DNA of 64,000 bases from Plazaster borealis (Eukaryota > Echinodermata > Asteroidea > Forcipulatida > Labidiasteridae), in NCBI GenBank assembly GCA_021014325.1, contig CM037469.1, positions 17,073,701 to 17,137,700 of the forward strand, read 5' to 3'. Position 1 is the stretch's first letter; every line of letters starts with the position of its first letter. Below, piece by piece: positions 44,301 through 57,400 of the stretch. The notes beneath the pieces were generated by a model, which had not been told where the DNA came from, did no database searches, and was given only the letters and a program-made list of their open reading frames with translations. The position numbers and the translations under genes are program-made.

Positions 44301-47300
44301 TCTTGCTGGTAGTAAACCCCTTCAATATCTGGCTAAAAGGGTAAGAACAAATTCAAACTTCCATCCTGCGCATTCCAAGAAGCAAACAAAGTTATGCCTT
44401 TTCTATCGCTGCACCTAGGGTGTGGAATTATCTTCTTGAGAACATCACACAATCTCCCTCAATAGCCATCTTCAAAACTTCACTTAAAACCTACCCTTTT
44501 TTCGAGAGCTTATTGTACGGCGCAATAAGCGTTGGATTGTTCCTTATAAATTTTACGAATGATTGATTGATTGCTTGATTGTTTGAAAGAAGGCGGGGGG
44601 AGCGGATAAGAACACCAAACTCTAACTCTGGTGTTTCTGATCGGCAGAGTGTGGGTTCGAGTCCCGGTCTTGACACTTGTTTCCTTATGCAAGACACTTA
44701 ACCACATGCTTCGTCCTTCGGATAGGACGTGTTGTGTAATGCACGTAAAAGAACCCAGTGCAGAGAAGGGGTTCGCCCCTGTGTTCCTGGTTTGATCGGC
44801 AGCATATTGCGCCACAGAACCGTGTAAACCATTACATGGTGCTATGTAAAGGAATAGGTCTCATACTTCAAAAACGTAGCTCTGCATACCTCGCAGGAAA
44901 AAATACTGAGCGCTTTGATACGCCCATCGGGTGTGATAAAGCACTTTATAAGAACTCGGTATTATTACCATGGGCAGCGTGCCGCATCGATCCCTATACT
45001 CACTGACCCCTGGAAGGGAAGCACTGACAGACGATGCTGATTGGCTCTCAAAAGTGACTGCTTTGTTGTGACCAAGAGCCTAAATGAATTGTACCATAAG
45101 TTTGCACATGCAAATCAGCACTAATTCCATGCTACTTTTCTGCAGATCAGCTGCTCATTTCTGTGCCATTGAACATGTTGAAAATTGAAAAATGCAGGAC
45201 AAAGTCTTGCTGTACCCGGTGTCGCGGTTTCAACCTTCAGGCGTATTCAGTTTTCCGGCTGACGTAGCCGGGCATTTCATCACGCAATAGTCACGGTTTT
45301 AGCTTTCCGGCGTGTTCAGTTTTCCGGGTGATGTAGTCGGACGTCTCCCGTGCTCTAAACATCGTCAGAAAATACCGCCGTGAGCGGACAAGCCTCTTCT
45401 GACTCTCTGAAGCTCCTTCTTTATATGTACCGCTAGTTAACTAATGGATAATGTGATCGGTATTCTCACAAAATTCTCTAAGACGATCCACGCGTTCACC
45501 GCTCGATGTACTCGTGGACGCCGCCATGACAGCTACTGACGAGAGTAGCAACACAGAGGACTCAGTACGGCACTAAAATGGACTACTTTCGCTTGCTGTG
45601 CGCAGGCATGGCATGACGTAATGTTGCCGTATTTGGTCATCCGGAAAACTGAGTACGCCGGAAAGCTGAAACCGCGACACCGGCATTTTCCTCTTTTTTT
45701 TTTGACAAACTGCAGTTGCATGCTTGAATTTAGTTATACAATTTCTCCTTTCAGGTACCGCAGTTCAACAAGAAAGATGAAATCTTTGTTACATTATATG
45801 ATTTTGGAGTTCCCATGATTAGAGCCACGTGGTTCCTTAAGATGACGGCTGCTTACTCCGCCGCCATGTCCGAGACAAAGATGAAGAAACGAGCCCCGAA
45901 TGATCCCTCACAAGGTAAGGCTGGCGTATAAGGGCGGGGCATGTTTCCTTCTTTTAAAACCAAAATGCTTTCAGGGCTTGAGATTAACACTGAACCACAG
46001 GCCCGAGGCCAGTGATTTTAGCGTCGGGCCAGTAAACTCATGACTGGACAAGTCCGGTGGTCTTGTGTTTTTCAATTGAACAATAAGAGGCTCCCTCATT
46101 GTGTAAAAGTTTTGTGAAAAAATAGATGCCTATGAGTCTGATAAATATCTGTCAATTCTGTTGAGTATCAAAGTACACTTACACATGAGACAAATGAGAT
46201 AGATTTTCTCTTAGTGCTTGCTCAACTCATTTTGATTCTGGTCTTGTAAAATAAATTCTGGTCTAGTGAAAAATTTGAGCTACAAGCCCTTCAGTCTTGT
46301 GGATATTCCCCCCAAATTTGAGCCCTGATTTTCAACACTGATTGTTCTTCAGTGTTTTCAGTTCGTGTTGTTAAATTCTACTCTGCATTTAATGGGACCA
46401 ATTTCATAGCGCGTCTTATTGGTAAGCAAATTTTTGGCTATTTATAGCAGAAAAATTTGCTTAAACTTTAACGGATTTCACAGGTTAACAAGAAAATTAG
46501 GCAGCCAGCTTGCGCGTTCACCATGGATTTGCATTGTTAAGTCATTCATTTTCATACAGTAAGCACCGGAAGGTTAGCATGCCTTTTCGTATGCTTACGG
46601 TTAGCAGCGCTATAGAAATAGAAACTCACGCAGTAAGCACAAATTCGGCCCTTAAGCAGCTTTTTGAAATTGGGCCCAGTTGAGTGCATCGGACTCAAGT
46701 TCTGGGCCAAATTCATAGAAGCCTGTAAGCACAAAAACTTGCTCAGCACAAAAAATCTCTTGCTAAGAAAAAATAGGTTACCAGCCAGAATACCATACAG
46801 TAACCATTGCTGGGATTGGTGCCCCACTCATTTCTTGCTTAGCAATGAAATTGGGCCCTGGTGGCTGAGTCATCAGGGTGTAATTAATGTTACACGAATA
46901 ACTTGTTTGGTTTGTTCACATCTCTGGAAGAAAAAATGCGCATGTGTGGCGCGCATTGTGCACACTGGGCTTGAACTACAAATTTTGTGGACGGCCGTCA
47001 AATATCTCTAGCTACAAATTTATCAATTTTATGTGAAACCATTTGATATTTGGGATGGTTGTAAACAAAAGATGATATTAAACTTGTTTGTTCTTTTCAT
47101 TTTGTTTCATCGTTCAGACTGGTGTCAGCTGTTGAACAAGTTCTTACGAGACCAACTGGCGAAGATTATTGAGTATCACCACACCCTAGCCGCCACCCAG
47201 TCTGCCGCCCTGTCTGGCGCCCTCTCAGGCCTCGGGTCCCTCCCCGCCCAGTCCAGCCTACCCCCAGAGATTGAACATGCCTTAAACCTGTGGCAATATA

Positions 47301-50300
47301 ACTGCAAGTTGGTCAGGTACCTCTATCAGGTGAGATTTGCTGAGAAGTAGTTTGTATTAACCCTCCTACTTTTGGTAACTTCTTCCAGTGAGTTGACCAA
47401 CCAATTGAAACCATTCAACTGCACGGGTTGTATATGGTAGCACGACTGTTCACAGAATTGTGTGTGTACAAGTGTGTACTGTGTAGATGCATTCACCACA
47501 TGATATCATATTGCAGGCTGGCATAGATTATCTATCATACGTGCGCTATATAAGACTCCGGTATTATTATTATTATAAGTTGTAGACTGACAACAATTTT
47601 GTATGGTTTCTGCCCAGGAGGGAATGTTAGAGTGCCATGAGTTTCTGTCTTGGCTCGTTGACATCACAGAGAAAGTGAGACCACATGATGACAACACATT
47701 CAGGATAGTACTTCCATTCTGTCTGCAGGTACCTTGTTCTTTTTACAACTATCATTATTATTATTATTATATAGGATTTGAGGCATTGCATGGTGAGGTA
47801 TCAATGTATATTCGGTTTGCATTAACACCTTATGTATAACTACTTTGCTGTGTAGATTTTGTTCTTTGAGAACTTGTCTTGCTATGTATTCTAGTGGTGC
47901 AGAGTAGATTTCAGAATTCGGGAGACTATTTTACTGCCGCAGAGTAGATTTCGGAATTCAGGAGACTATTCTACTGCCGCAGAGTAGATTTCGGAATTCG
48001 GGAGACTATTCTACTGCCGCAGAGTAGATTTCGGAATTCGGGAGACTATTCTACTGCCGCAGAGTAGATTTCAGAAGCAGGACAGTTCTTTTCAGAATGT
48101 CTCCCGAATTCTGAAATCTACTCCGCGGCAGTAGAATACATAGCAAGACAAGTTCTCAAAGAACAAAATCTACACAGCAAAGTAGATATACACATGGTGT
48201 TACCGCAAACCGAATATACATTATTATTATTATTATTTATTTCTGGTAATGAAACCAAGGATGCCTCATAAGTGAACTTAATCACTGTAGCTCGCAAGCC
48301 AGAGGGAACCTGTAAACAAGGGTGCTTGCTATGTGAACCAGAAACACTGGGGTAAACCCGTACTCTTCCACGATAAGTGTTCTGGGTTCTTTTATGTTCA
48401 CTACCAACGCTAGTTCACAGGACCTACGGCTTAATGTCACATCTGAAGGACAAAGAATATTACAGGGTTCTTCCTTATATAGCAGTTCTTATAAAGGGCT
48501 TTCTTACATCTTACGTCCCGCAAAATTTGACCTACTTCCGCTCAAAGCAGAGGGTCAAAGAAAAGGTATCGGACCAAATTGACATTTTCCAATTTTCCCA
48601 TGTTAACACAAAATCTGCAATTCTAAAAACAAAGTCATGTATTTCTATTTCATATTAATTTTACTGACATTTTTCCTGAGTATAACTGGGCAAAAAATCA
48701 ACAAGATTAGCAATGTCTGGGTGTACGGTGATGGAAATACAGAAATGAACGGTCTCTAGAGGGTTAATATCCACGATACTTGTGTCCCCCCCCCCCCCCG
48801 GGATATTTGTATATTTTTTTCATAAAGTGTTTGATGTTTTATTCAATCTCATGTGTCCTCTCCTAACACTGAAATTTAACCAACATTTGTTGAACAGTCA
48901 GTGTTTACTAAATATTATTTTGTAAAGGTTTTGTTTTTTATTGATAATATTATGGAGAGTCGTTTAATCCATAAATTGATCCATCTCCGTTCTTCAGTTT
49001 CTTGAGGAGTTCGTAAAGAGTCAGATGCTGTCCCGTCGCCTGGCGTATATGTGCGTCCGTCGTCTCACGGCCATGTGTAACGATGCGACGTGCGCATCAA
49101 CCCAGCCAGCACCCTCTCCCCACATGGTCACCTCGCCATCCAGGTAAAAATATCTCTGCTTCTAATCTATCAAACGATCTTTGGTAGTTTGTTTGTTTGT
49201 TTGTTTGTTTCCATATATCACAACTAGACAATCTGTCAATACAAAAATTTGATACAAAATGGTGACAAAGGAGGGCACCAGGAAAAAGCCAAGGCTTATA
49301 CAGATGCCAATCCAAACGGAGGCTGAGAGGTAAGGCAGTCTGGCCCCCTTGTTCTACATCAGTATCAGTAGTTTTCATTGTTTCTCCATAGAAGGAACCT
49401 GACCAACTTTGTCAACAGCTTCAAGTAATCCTTTAATTAATCATCATCATACAAAATGTCAATCAAACTGTTTCTCAGAGAACTCTGTACCATTTGAATT
49501 GTTGATAGCGTTACTATGCCGACCAGCCAGCCTACCCAGCAACAGCCACTGGCAGCCATCTTTGCGGAGTACACTTCTTGCCCCCAGCACCGTCCAATCA
49601 TCGTTGGTTTGAGCCTGATCCTGCAGACGATCACGTTACGCTGTCCGAGCGCCCTCGTTTGGATCAACATTGGAGAGGGAAAGAGTATCAGTGCCCCTGG
49701 ATCACCGTTGGATATTCTTCCTTGTGCTCCCAGCAGCTTACCTCTCCCAGGACCCCCAACTATGCAGAACCACCATGTAAGAATTTGATGAATTAGTGTC
49801 ATCATCAAACCCCAACTGCCCTCCAGTAATTACTAGGATACTTCCTCACGCTAACAAAATTTAATTCCAAATGGTAACTCAACACCCAAACTGTTGGACT
49901 CTGGCTATAGTGGTATGCCTGACCTCATGTAAAGCATGATCAGTGCAGTCCTCAGTCCAACACCATACATTAACTCAACACCCAAACTGTTGGACTCTGG
50001 TTATGGTGGTATGCCTGATCCCATGTAAAGCATGATAAGTTAACTAGTGCAGTCCTTAGTCCAACATCACACAGTAACTCAACACCCAAACTGTTGGACT
50101 CTGGTTATGGTGGTATGCATGATCAGTGATGCACGAGGATCCTTCCTTACTCTAACAAACTCCAACACTATATGGTTACTCAATGTCCAAACTGTTGGAC
50201 TCTGATTATAGTGGTATGCCTGATCGCATGTAAAGCATGATAAGTTAACTAGTGCAGTCCTTAGTCCAACATCACACAGTAACTCAACACCCAACCTGTT

Positions 50301-53300
50301 GGACTCTGGTTATGGTGGTATGCATGATCAGTGATGCACGAGGATCCTTCCTTACTCTAACAAACTCCAACACTATATGGTTACTCAATGTCCAAACTGT
50401 TGGACTCTGATTATAGTGGTATGCCTGATCGCATGTAAAGCATGATAAGTTAACTAGTGCAGTCCTTAGTCCAACATCACACAGTAACTCAACACCCAAA
50501 CTGTTGGACTCTGATTATGGTGGTATGCCTGATCCCATGAGTGATTTACTAGGATCCTTCCTCACTCTAACAAACTCCAACACTATATGGTAACTCAATA
50601 TCAAAAATGTTGGACTTTGGTTATGGTGGTATCAGTTTACTAGTGCAGTCCTCAGTCCAACACCGTATGGTAACTCAACACCCAAACTGTTGGACTCTGA
50701 TTATGGTTGTATGCCTGATCCCATGTTAAGCACAAACAGTTTACTAGTGCAGGCCTCGGTCCAACAGAATCAAACAAAACCTGCAGTTTGATTTTCGAAG
50801 GGTTGGGAATAGTTAGGGTTAAAGGTCACAAAGGCAAAGACCAAAGAGACAAAGGCAGTAGCCTCCTTGTATTTTCAGACCGGGCCCAATTTCATAGAGC
50901 TGCTTAAGCACAAAAAAGTAGCTCATCACAACAAAATTATGCTTACTAGATCAAGGTTACCAGCCAAAGTATCATGTCACATGCACCGTTTCTGACTGGT
51001 ATCCGGCTAATTTTTGCTAAGCACAAAGATGTCTGCTTAAGCAGCTCTATGAAATTTTCCCCCTGGAGTGATCGCTTTGCTTCCCTGATAAAGTCCAACA
51101 ATTCACCGTAGTAGTAGTAGTGTTATTAGTATATATAGCGCTTATCCCGATGGGTGGGGTGTCTCGAAGCCTTTTTTTTTTCCTACAAGGGGAGTGGAGT
51201 TGTTTGTTGAGAGGTTTGAGACCACAGCACCATGTAATGTATTGGTAGGTGTGGTGCTGTATGTGTGGCAATTAAAAATTAAACCACCCCGACCGAACCT
51301 GCTCCCTGCTCTTTACGATAAGTGCACTTTTCTTTTTTACACAACACAACACACGGGACCTACGGCTTAACGTCCCATCCGAAGGACGAAGCATGTGGTT
51401 AAGTGTCTTGCTTAAGGATACAAGTGTCACGACTGTGATTCGAACCCACACTCTGCTGATTAGAAACACCAGAGCTTGAGTTCGGTGTTCTTATCCGCTC
51501 GGCCAAGTGACGCCACAAAAGAATTGACTAAAATGGCCGTAACTGAGCAAATATTTCTCCACCTTAAGCTTTTTCTGAAATTATCCTGGGGTTTTTTGTT
51601 TGTCAGATCCGAGCATCAATCCGAAACGCTGAGCATCAGATTAAAATGAGGAGCCGGGCAGCCGAAGTGAGGTGGTCATCTGATAAGTGTCAAGAATCAA
51701 CAACAGGTAAACAAAAACAACAACAATGCAGTAAATACACCATTTAAGCTTTAGTATTGCCCCCATGCACGATGCAGAACACACCTTCGCGCAATGTATA
51801 TCTACCATTTCCGCCATTTTAGTTGATTCCTTTGTGTATAGACCTTTCCATTGTTGATAAACAAACTGCGCTGGTTGGCATGGATGACCGAATGTTAGTC
51901 AAACATTCAATCGTGTTAAAATATGTTTTAATCAATTTCAACATTTTCTTCAATTACATGAAATACATCCCATGATTGGTTGCTTTGTTTCTAACAAATT
52001 CAACACTATTTTTGAAAATTTGTGTAACATTGTTACAAACTGTGTTACAAACTGTGGCTATCTGTTGTTGTTTTGCATTTATGGCTTTCCATAGTTTCTA
52101 ACCTCGGTTGGCAAAATCTTGGGCTGTGATGTTGCAATAGAAAGGTCTATATTTTGACTCCCAAAATGGCGGATAGGATAGGCGTGTGTAAGTGCGCTGT
52201 GTGTCATGAAATGGGTCCACACTACCTTTCCCTATAGCCTATTCATATAAAGTTTAATATCAAGAAATATATGTTTAGCATTCTTAAAGGTTTGCTTTAT
52301 TGGTTTATTGGAAAGTACATCCCTTTAAAAAGTTAAATCTACAAATAATAGATGATTGGTTTTCGAGAAGAATTTTTTTTTACTGAATTTGAGAAAATAA
52401 ATGCCCCTTAACAGTGGTCCATTGGCCAAATGCTAAATATTAACATGCTAAATATTTGGACAAGTTGAAATTCTCTCCAAGTGGTCCTGCTGGCTAGTTG
52501 AAAAGCATCCATGTTTAATAATAATAATAATAATAATCGTTTTTTATATAGCGCTTTACACACCCGAAGGGCGTCTCAAAGTGCTTCCAACATTATTACC
52601 CCTGGTCACTGGGCCATTTATTTCATTCCTTAAACCATCTCAGCTCCCTGGGGAGTATACAGCCTGTGCAACAAATATGCGCTACTAAGCTAAATCAAAC
52701 AATCTCTGCCCTCACAGGTACCCATTTTACCCCTGGGTGGAGAGAAGCAATTATAGTTAAGTGTCTTGCTCAGGGACTCGAACCCACACTCTGCTGAACA
52801 GAAACACCAGAGCTTGAGTTTGGTGTTCTTATCCACTCGGCCACGACACCCCACATGTTTATTACTGCATACAGACTAGTAAAGAAAACCGATGGACTAG
52901 TGAAATGATAAGCTAACTGGTCCCGCTGGCTAGTCACTGAAAAAGTTAAAGGCAAACCCTGATTAGAGTAAAGCAGTGAGTGGTGCAATCCGTCTCAGAA
53001 TAGTTGTTTCTTCTCAACCATGCCAGGTTCGACAAGAATCTTTGTAATAATAATAATATCGACTCTTACATAGTGCAATTCCAACGAATGATTATTGCGC
53101 TTCAAACATTATTACCCCTGGTCACTGGGACATATATTTCATTCCTTAAACCATCTCAGCTCCCTGGGGAGTATACAGCCTGTGCTGCCAAATATGTAGC
53201 GCACCAAGCTAAATCAATCACAAAAACCATCTCTGCCCTCACATGTACCCATTTACCCCTGGGTGAAGAGAAGCAATTATAGTTAAGTGTCTTGCTCAAG

Positions 53301-54435
53301 GACACAAGTGTCATGACCGGGATTTCAACCCACACCCTGATGACTCAGCAACCAGAACTTGAGTCCGATGCACTAAACGCTCGGTCACAAAACGCCATTT
53401 TTGTACAAAAATTTTGCATTACATTTAAACATTTCTGCTTCAACTTTTTTCCCTATAAGGTCAATTTTTTGTCGAGAAGCTGTTAACTAAATATAAATAA
53501 GATTTGTTTTCTTTTTTTCTGTAAATTCTTGCCTCTGCGTAGGCTTCCTTTATTTTCAACAAAACGCTAACAAAAGACGTCTTCTCTTTATTTGATTCTT
53601 GCACTAACTTCCCATAAATAATTATCCGTCATGAGATATGGACGTGATCTGGGTTCTTTAAATGTTTTTGAGTTTCCATGGTAAATTTGCATACTCCAGA
53701 ATCCAAGATGACCGCCCCCTGTTACTATGGCAACACCCCTGAAATAACCATGTATAACCTTGGAGGTAAATATGAAGGGCCGTGTCGCCATCGACAACCT
53801 TATTGTTTGTTTTCACTCTGTGAATTAATTACCATTTTACCGTTACGTCAAGTTCCAGTCTGCGGTGTGTGTTTTGTCTTCACACTGATTACTGTTGGTT
53901 TTCACTGGTATTTTCACCAGGCATGATATTCTTCCTACGTTAGCCTGATTTCCGATTTTGTTTGCCCTTGGGAAAAATCTGAAAACTGTCTAGTGAAGAC
54001 TTCACCATGTGTACATGTAGGTCAGCCCTTACACTCAATAAAAATATTCATACTTTTTTCCAAGGACCAAATATCATGCCTGTTTCACCTACGTTTCTTC
54101 ATGTTTTGTTCGGTTCCTGTTAAGAAATATTAATTTTATGCTTACAAGGTATAACTTGATACTAGCAAAAGTTGTTGTTTTAGGTCACAAGAGGGCGCCA
54201 TAATGATAAAACAGATTTTGGGACAGGTATTTTTGTTGTTGGCTCTGTTCATAATGATCACCTCATTTGCTAAGTTCAAAGATAATAATGCCACTTTATT
54301 GCTGTTAACATTTCCACACGACTAACTAATACTGTTTTCTGTTAATTTGTTTGTATCTTTGAATTGCAATTTAATTTTTTAAAATTTATTTATTTATTTA
54401 TTTTTATTTATTTTTTGTTTTTTTTATTTATTCAT

Positions 54436-54466
<31 letters not shown>

Positions 54467-57400
54467 TTCATTTATTTTTATTTTTATTTTTTTACTTATT
54501 TATTTATTTACTTATTCATTTAATTTATTTAAATTTTTTTTTGGGGGGGGAATTATAAGTTAGCATTGATTTTATTGATAAAACTCATGGACATTATTAT
54601 TTGATTTTTGAGATTGCTCTTTCTCTGTATTCATTTTCTGTTTTTCTACAAACGCACCTGCATTCACGTTCTTGGAGCCGTTGTGTTCAAAGTATTGCTG
54701 AAGAATTTTACTTGCCTGGGAAAAAACAAAACAGTGGGCACCGGATAATCTCAATGGTTACTGCATAGCAGTTTGGACGGTAACCTATCTGTTGATCAAT
54801 TGCCATTATGGGGGTCGTGGAGCTTGAGATTGGGGTGGGGGTGGGGTTGAAAGATGGGTACCGAACCGTACATGAGTGAATTGAATTAAATAAGAATTCT
54901 GAACTGGTATCATGTGTTACACTAATTGCATTAACTATAAATGTATTAACTTTCACTTAATACCCATCATTCAATAAATCACTAGCAAATGGAATGTGGG
55001 ATGGGAAGGGGGTAGGGTAGGGGAAATGGGTGGGAGGGGGACGTTAGAACCACTTTCAGTGATCACACAATAACAAATCAAATCACCATGACAATGTTTA
55101 TTATTGACTAACTCATTTGTCATTAAAGCATTCAACATGAATCTTCCGATTCTCCTTCATCAGTTTTTTTTCTGCTGTTTCATGTTTTGACAAGAACTCT
55201 AACGAACATTGACCAGTTCTAAAAGATTGCTTTGATCCCAAGGTTTAAATCTTCGAGAAAAAAAGGTGACATCGTAACAGCGTTCCTGGTGTTTGTATTT
55301 TCAGGGCACACTATAAGCCGTGTTCTGCATGTGCTGGAATTGTTGGACAGACACTGTTTTGACCGTTGTGACTCCTGTAACTGCCTGGATTCTTTGTACA
55401 ACAAAATCTTCAACGCCCCACAGAACAAAGACGGGTCAGAGGTTGATGAATATTTTCCTGTTTCCTCTCTGCGTTTATGTTTTCTTTGTTGTTTGTTTGT
55501 TTAGATGATCTTCCCGTCAAGGGAACTCGGCAAAGTCCCTACAAGGGATATAAACACCAAGCTGGCAACAGCCAATCTCTCTCATACATTGGTTTAACGT
55601 CTATGATTATGAATTGAACAATTCAATAAATTGTGATTCAGTAACAAGACGACAAAACTTATTCATGTCATTGTGTGAATCAGTGGTTAGCTTGGCCGGT
55701 TTCAAACCCACTACCTTGTGATTGCAAGTCCTGCCGTCTAACCACTGGACCATGATAACAGATGTCCTGTATTGTCCTGCACACGGTGTCCTCTATTGTC
55801 AATAGTCTACCATCATTTTGGCAAAAGCTAAGGCAGATTTCCTTTGTTTAAAAATGCACTTCACTCAAGAATAGCAGAGATTTCAAGCATGTGAGAAAAG
55901 TCTGTTAAATCGGAGGTTACAGGTTCAAGTCCTGCTCTAGTCAATTGTTCTTTGTTCAACCCAAACTTAATTAAAATTTTACCCAGTAAGTTTCCCTTTT
56001 GGTTTATTACTTGATATTTCAAATAAAAAGTCGCATCCCCTTAAGGTGATCCCTCTGCTGCCACTTCCCAGATTGGGTGTGATCCCTGGCTATACGGCAG
56101 CTACAGGTTAAATGGCTTCTGACTGGCACCCCCGAACAAAGATAATGACAAAATAGGGACACCGCCAACATAGGGCTAGATAGCTCAGTTGGTAGAGCGC
56201 CGGCATGTTAATCTGGAGGTCACAGGTTCAAGTCCCGTTCAGTAATTTTTGTTGTTCAACCCAAACTTAAAAGTCTGTTCTGACATTTTTTGTTTGCACT
56301 TTTCCCCTAAGTTGCCAATGAGTGACGATCCCATCATCCTCTTGCTGTGTGAATGGGCGGTGTGTTCAGAACGCAACGGAGAACATCGAGCGCTGGTTGT
56401 TGCTCAACTCTTAGAAAAACGTGTGATTGATTTGGAGAGTGAGGTAAGATCATCGCAAAGATTGATAAGAACTAAGACTTAATTTGGAGACGTGTCTGAA
56501 ATGTGCTTGTGACAAGAAACACACTATTAAAAGGCGATCACTTTTCTACCTCCATCTTAGCAGTTTTTCAAAGATATTAATAACAAATAATAATCAAGAT
56601 TTTTATAACGCCCAAAACATATCCACCCGAGGGTTGTTCAAGGTGCTCTCAAGAATTTTTTTTTTTAAATGGCGTGTCATTAGGTGTGATTTCAGTTTGT
56701 TCTTGAAATTATCAACAGTTTCTCTGAGTTAGTGAGTTTGTTCCACAAGCGAGGAGTGGCGGAACCAAATGCTTGATCACCACATGATCATTTTGATTTG
56801 GGCATGACTAGACAAAGATCACCAGCAGACAAAAATATTGACAAAATAGGAAGGCTTCCAACATAGGGCTAGATAGCTCAGTTGGTAGAGCAACTGCACA
56901 TAAACCAGGAGGCTGCAGGTTCAATACCTGCTGTCTTCAATTTTTCTTTAGTCACCTAAATTGGAAAAGAAATTATTGTTTATTTTCCTGATGAACACAC
57001 CCCTGTTTTTGACTTTATAATACTACAGCAAAAGGTAGACACGGAAGAGAAGGAATCCATGTCGACTGTATCCCTCCTCCCTGGAGCCACTCCATTGTTC
57101 CAGGGTCTCCTTACCCACTTCTTGGACACTCAAGCTCCTGTCTTTGTTGGTAGGTACTCTTCGTGTTCGCAATTTCACCCAGCTGCTTAATGGCTGATTT
57201 TGTGCTAACTGTGTGATTTCCATTTCACAGCGCTGCTAACTGTAAGCACAGGAAAAGGCATGCTAACCTTCCGGTGCTTACTGTAAGCAAATGAATGACG
57301 TAACATTACAAATCCATTGTGAACGCGCAGGGTGGCCGGCTAATTGTCTTGCTAACATGTGAAAAACGCTTACCCTTTAAGCAAACTTTTAGTTCGCACT

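Noticed and set aside
47901..48072. CRISPR-like array with a 40-bp period
   Set aside because: Units are contiguous with no unique spacers, and the genome is animal; it is a tandem repeat inside a mobile element.
49437..49808. 123-codon antisense frame over MED12 exon 10
   Set aside because: Shadow of the exon; no independent support.
56165..56240. A tRNA gene (TAGCTCAGTTGGTAGAGC plus GGTTCAAGTCC)
   Set aside because: The D-arm and B-box are good but the acceptor stem does not pair and relatives lie nearby; treated as SINE heads.
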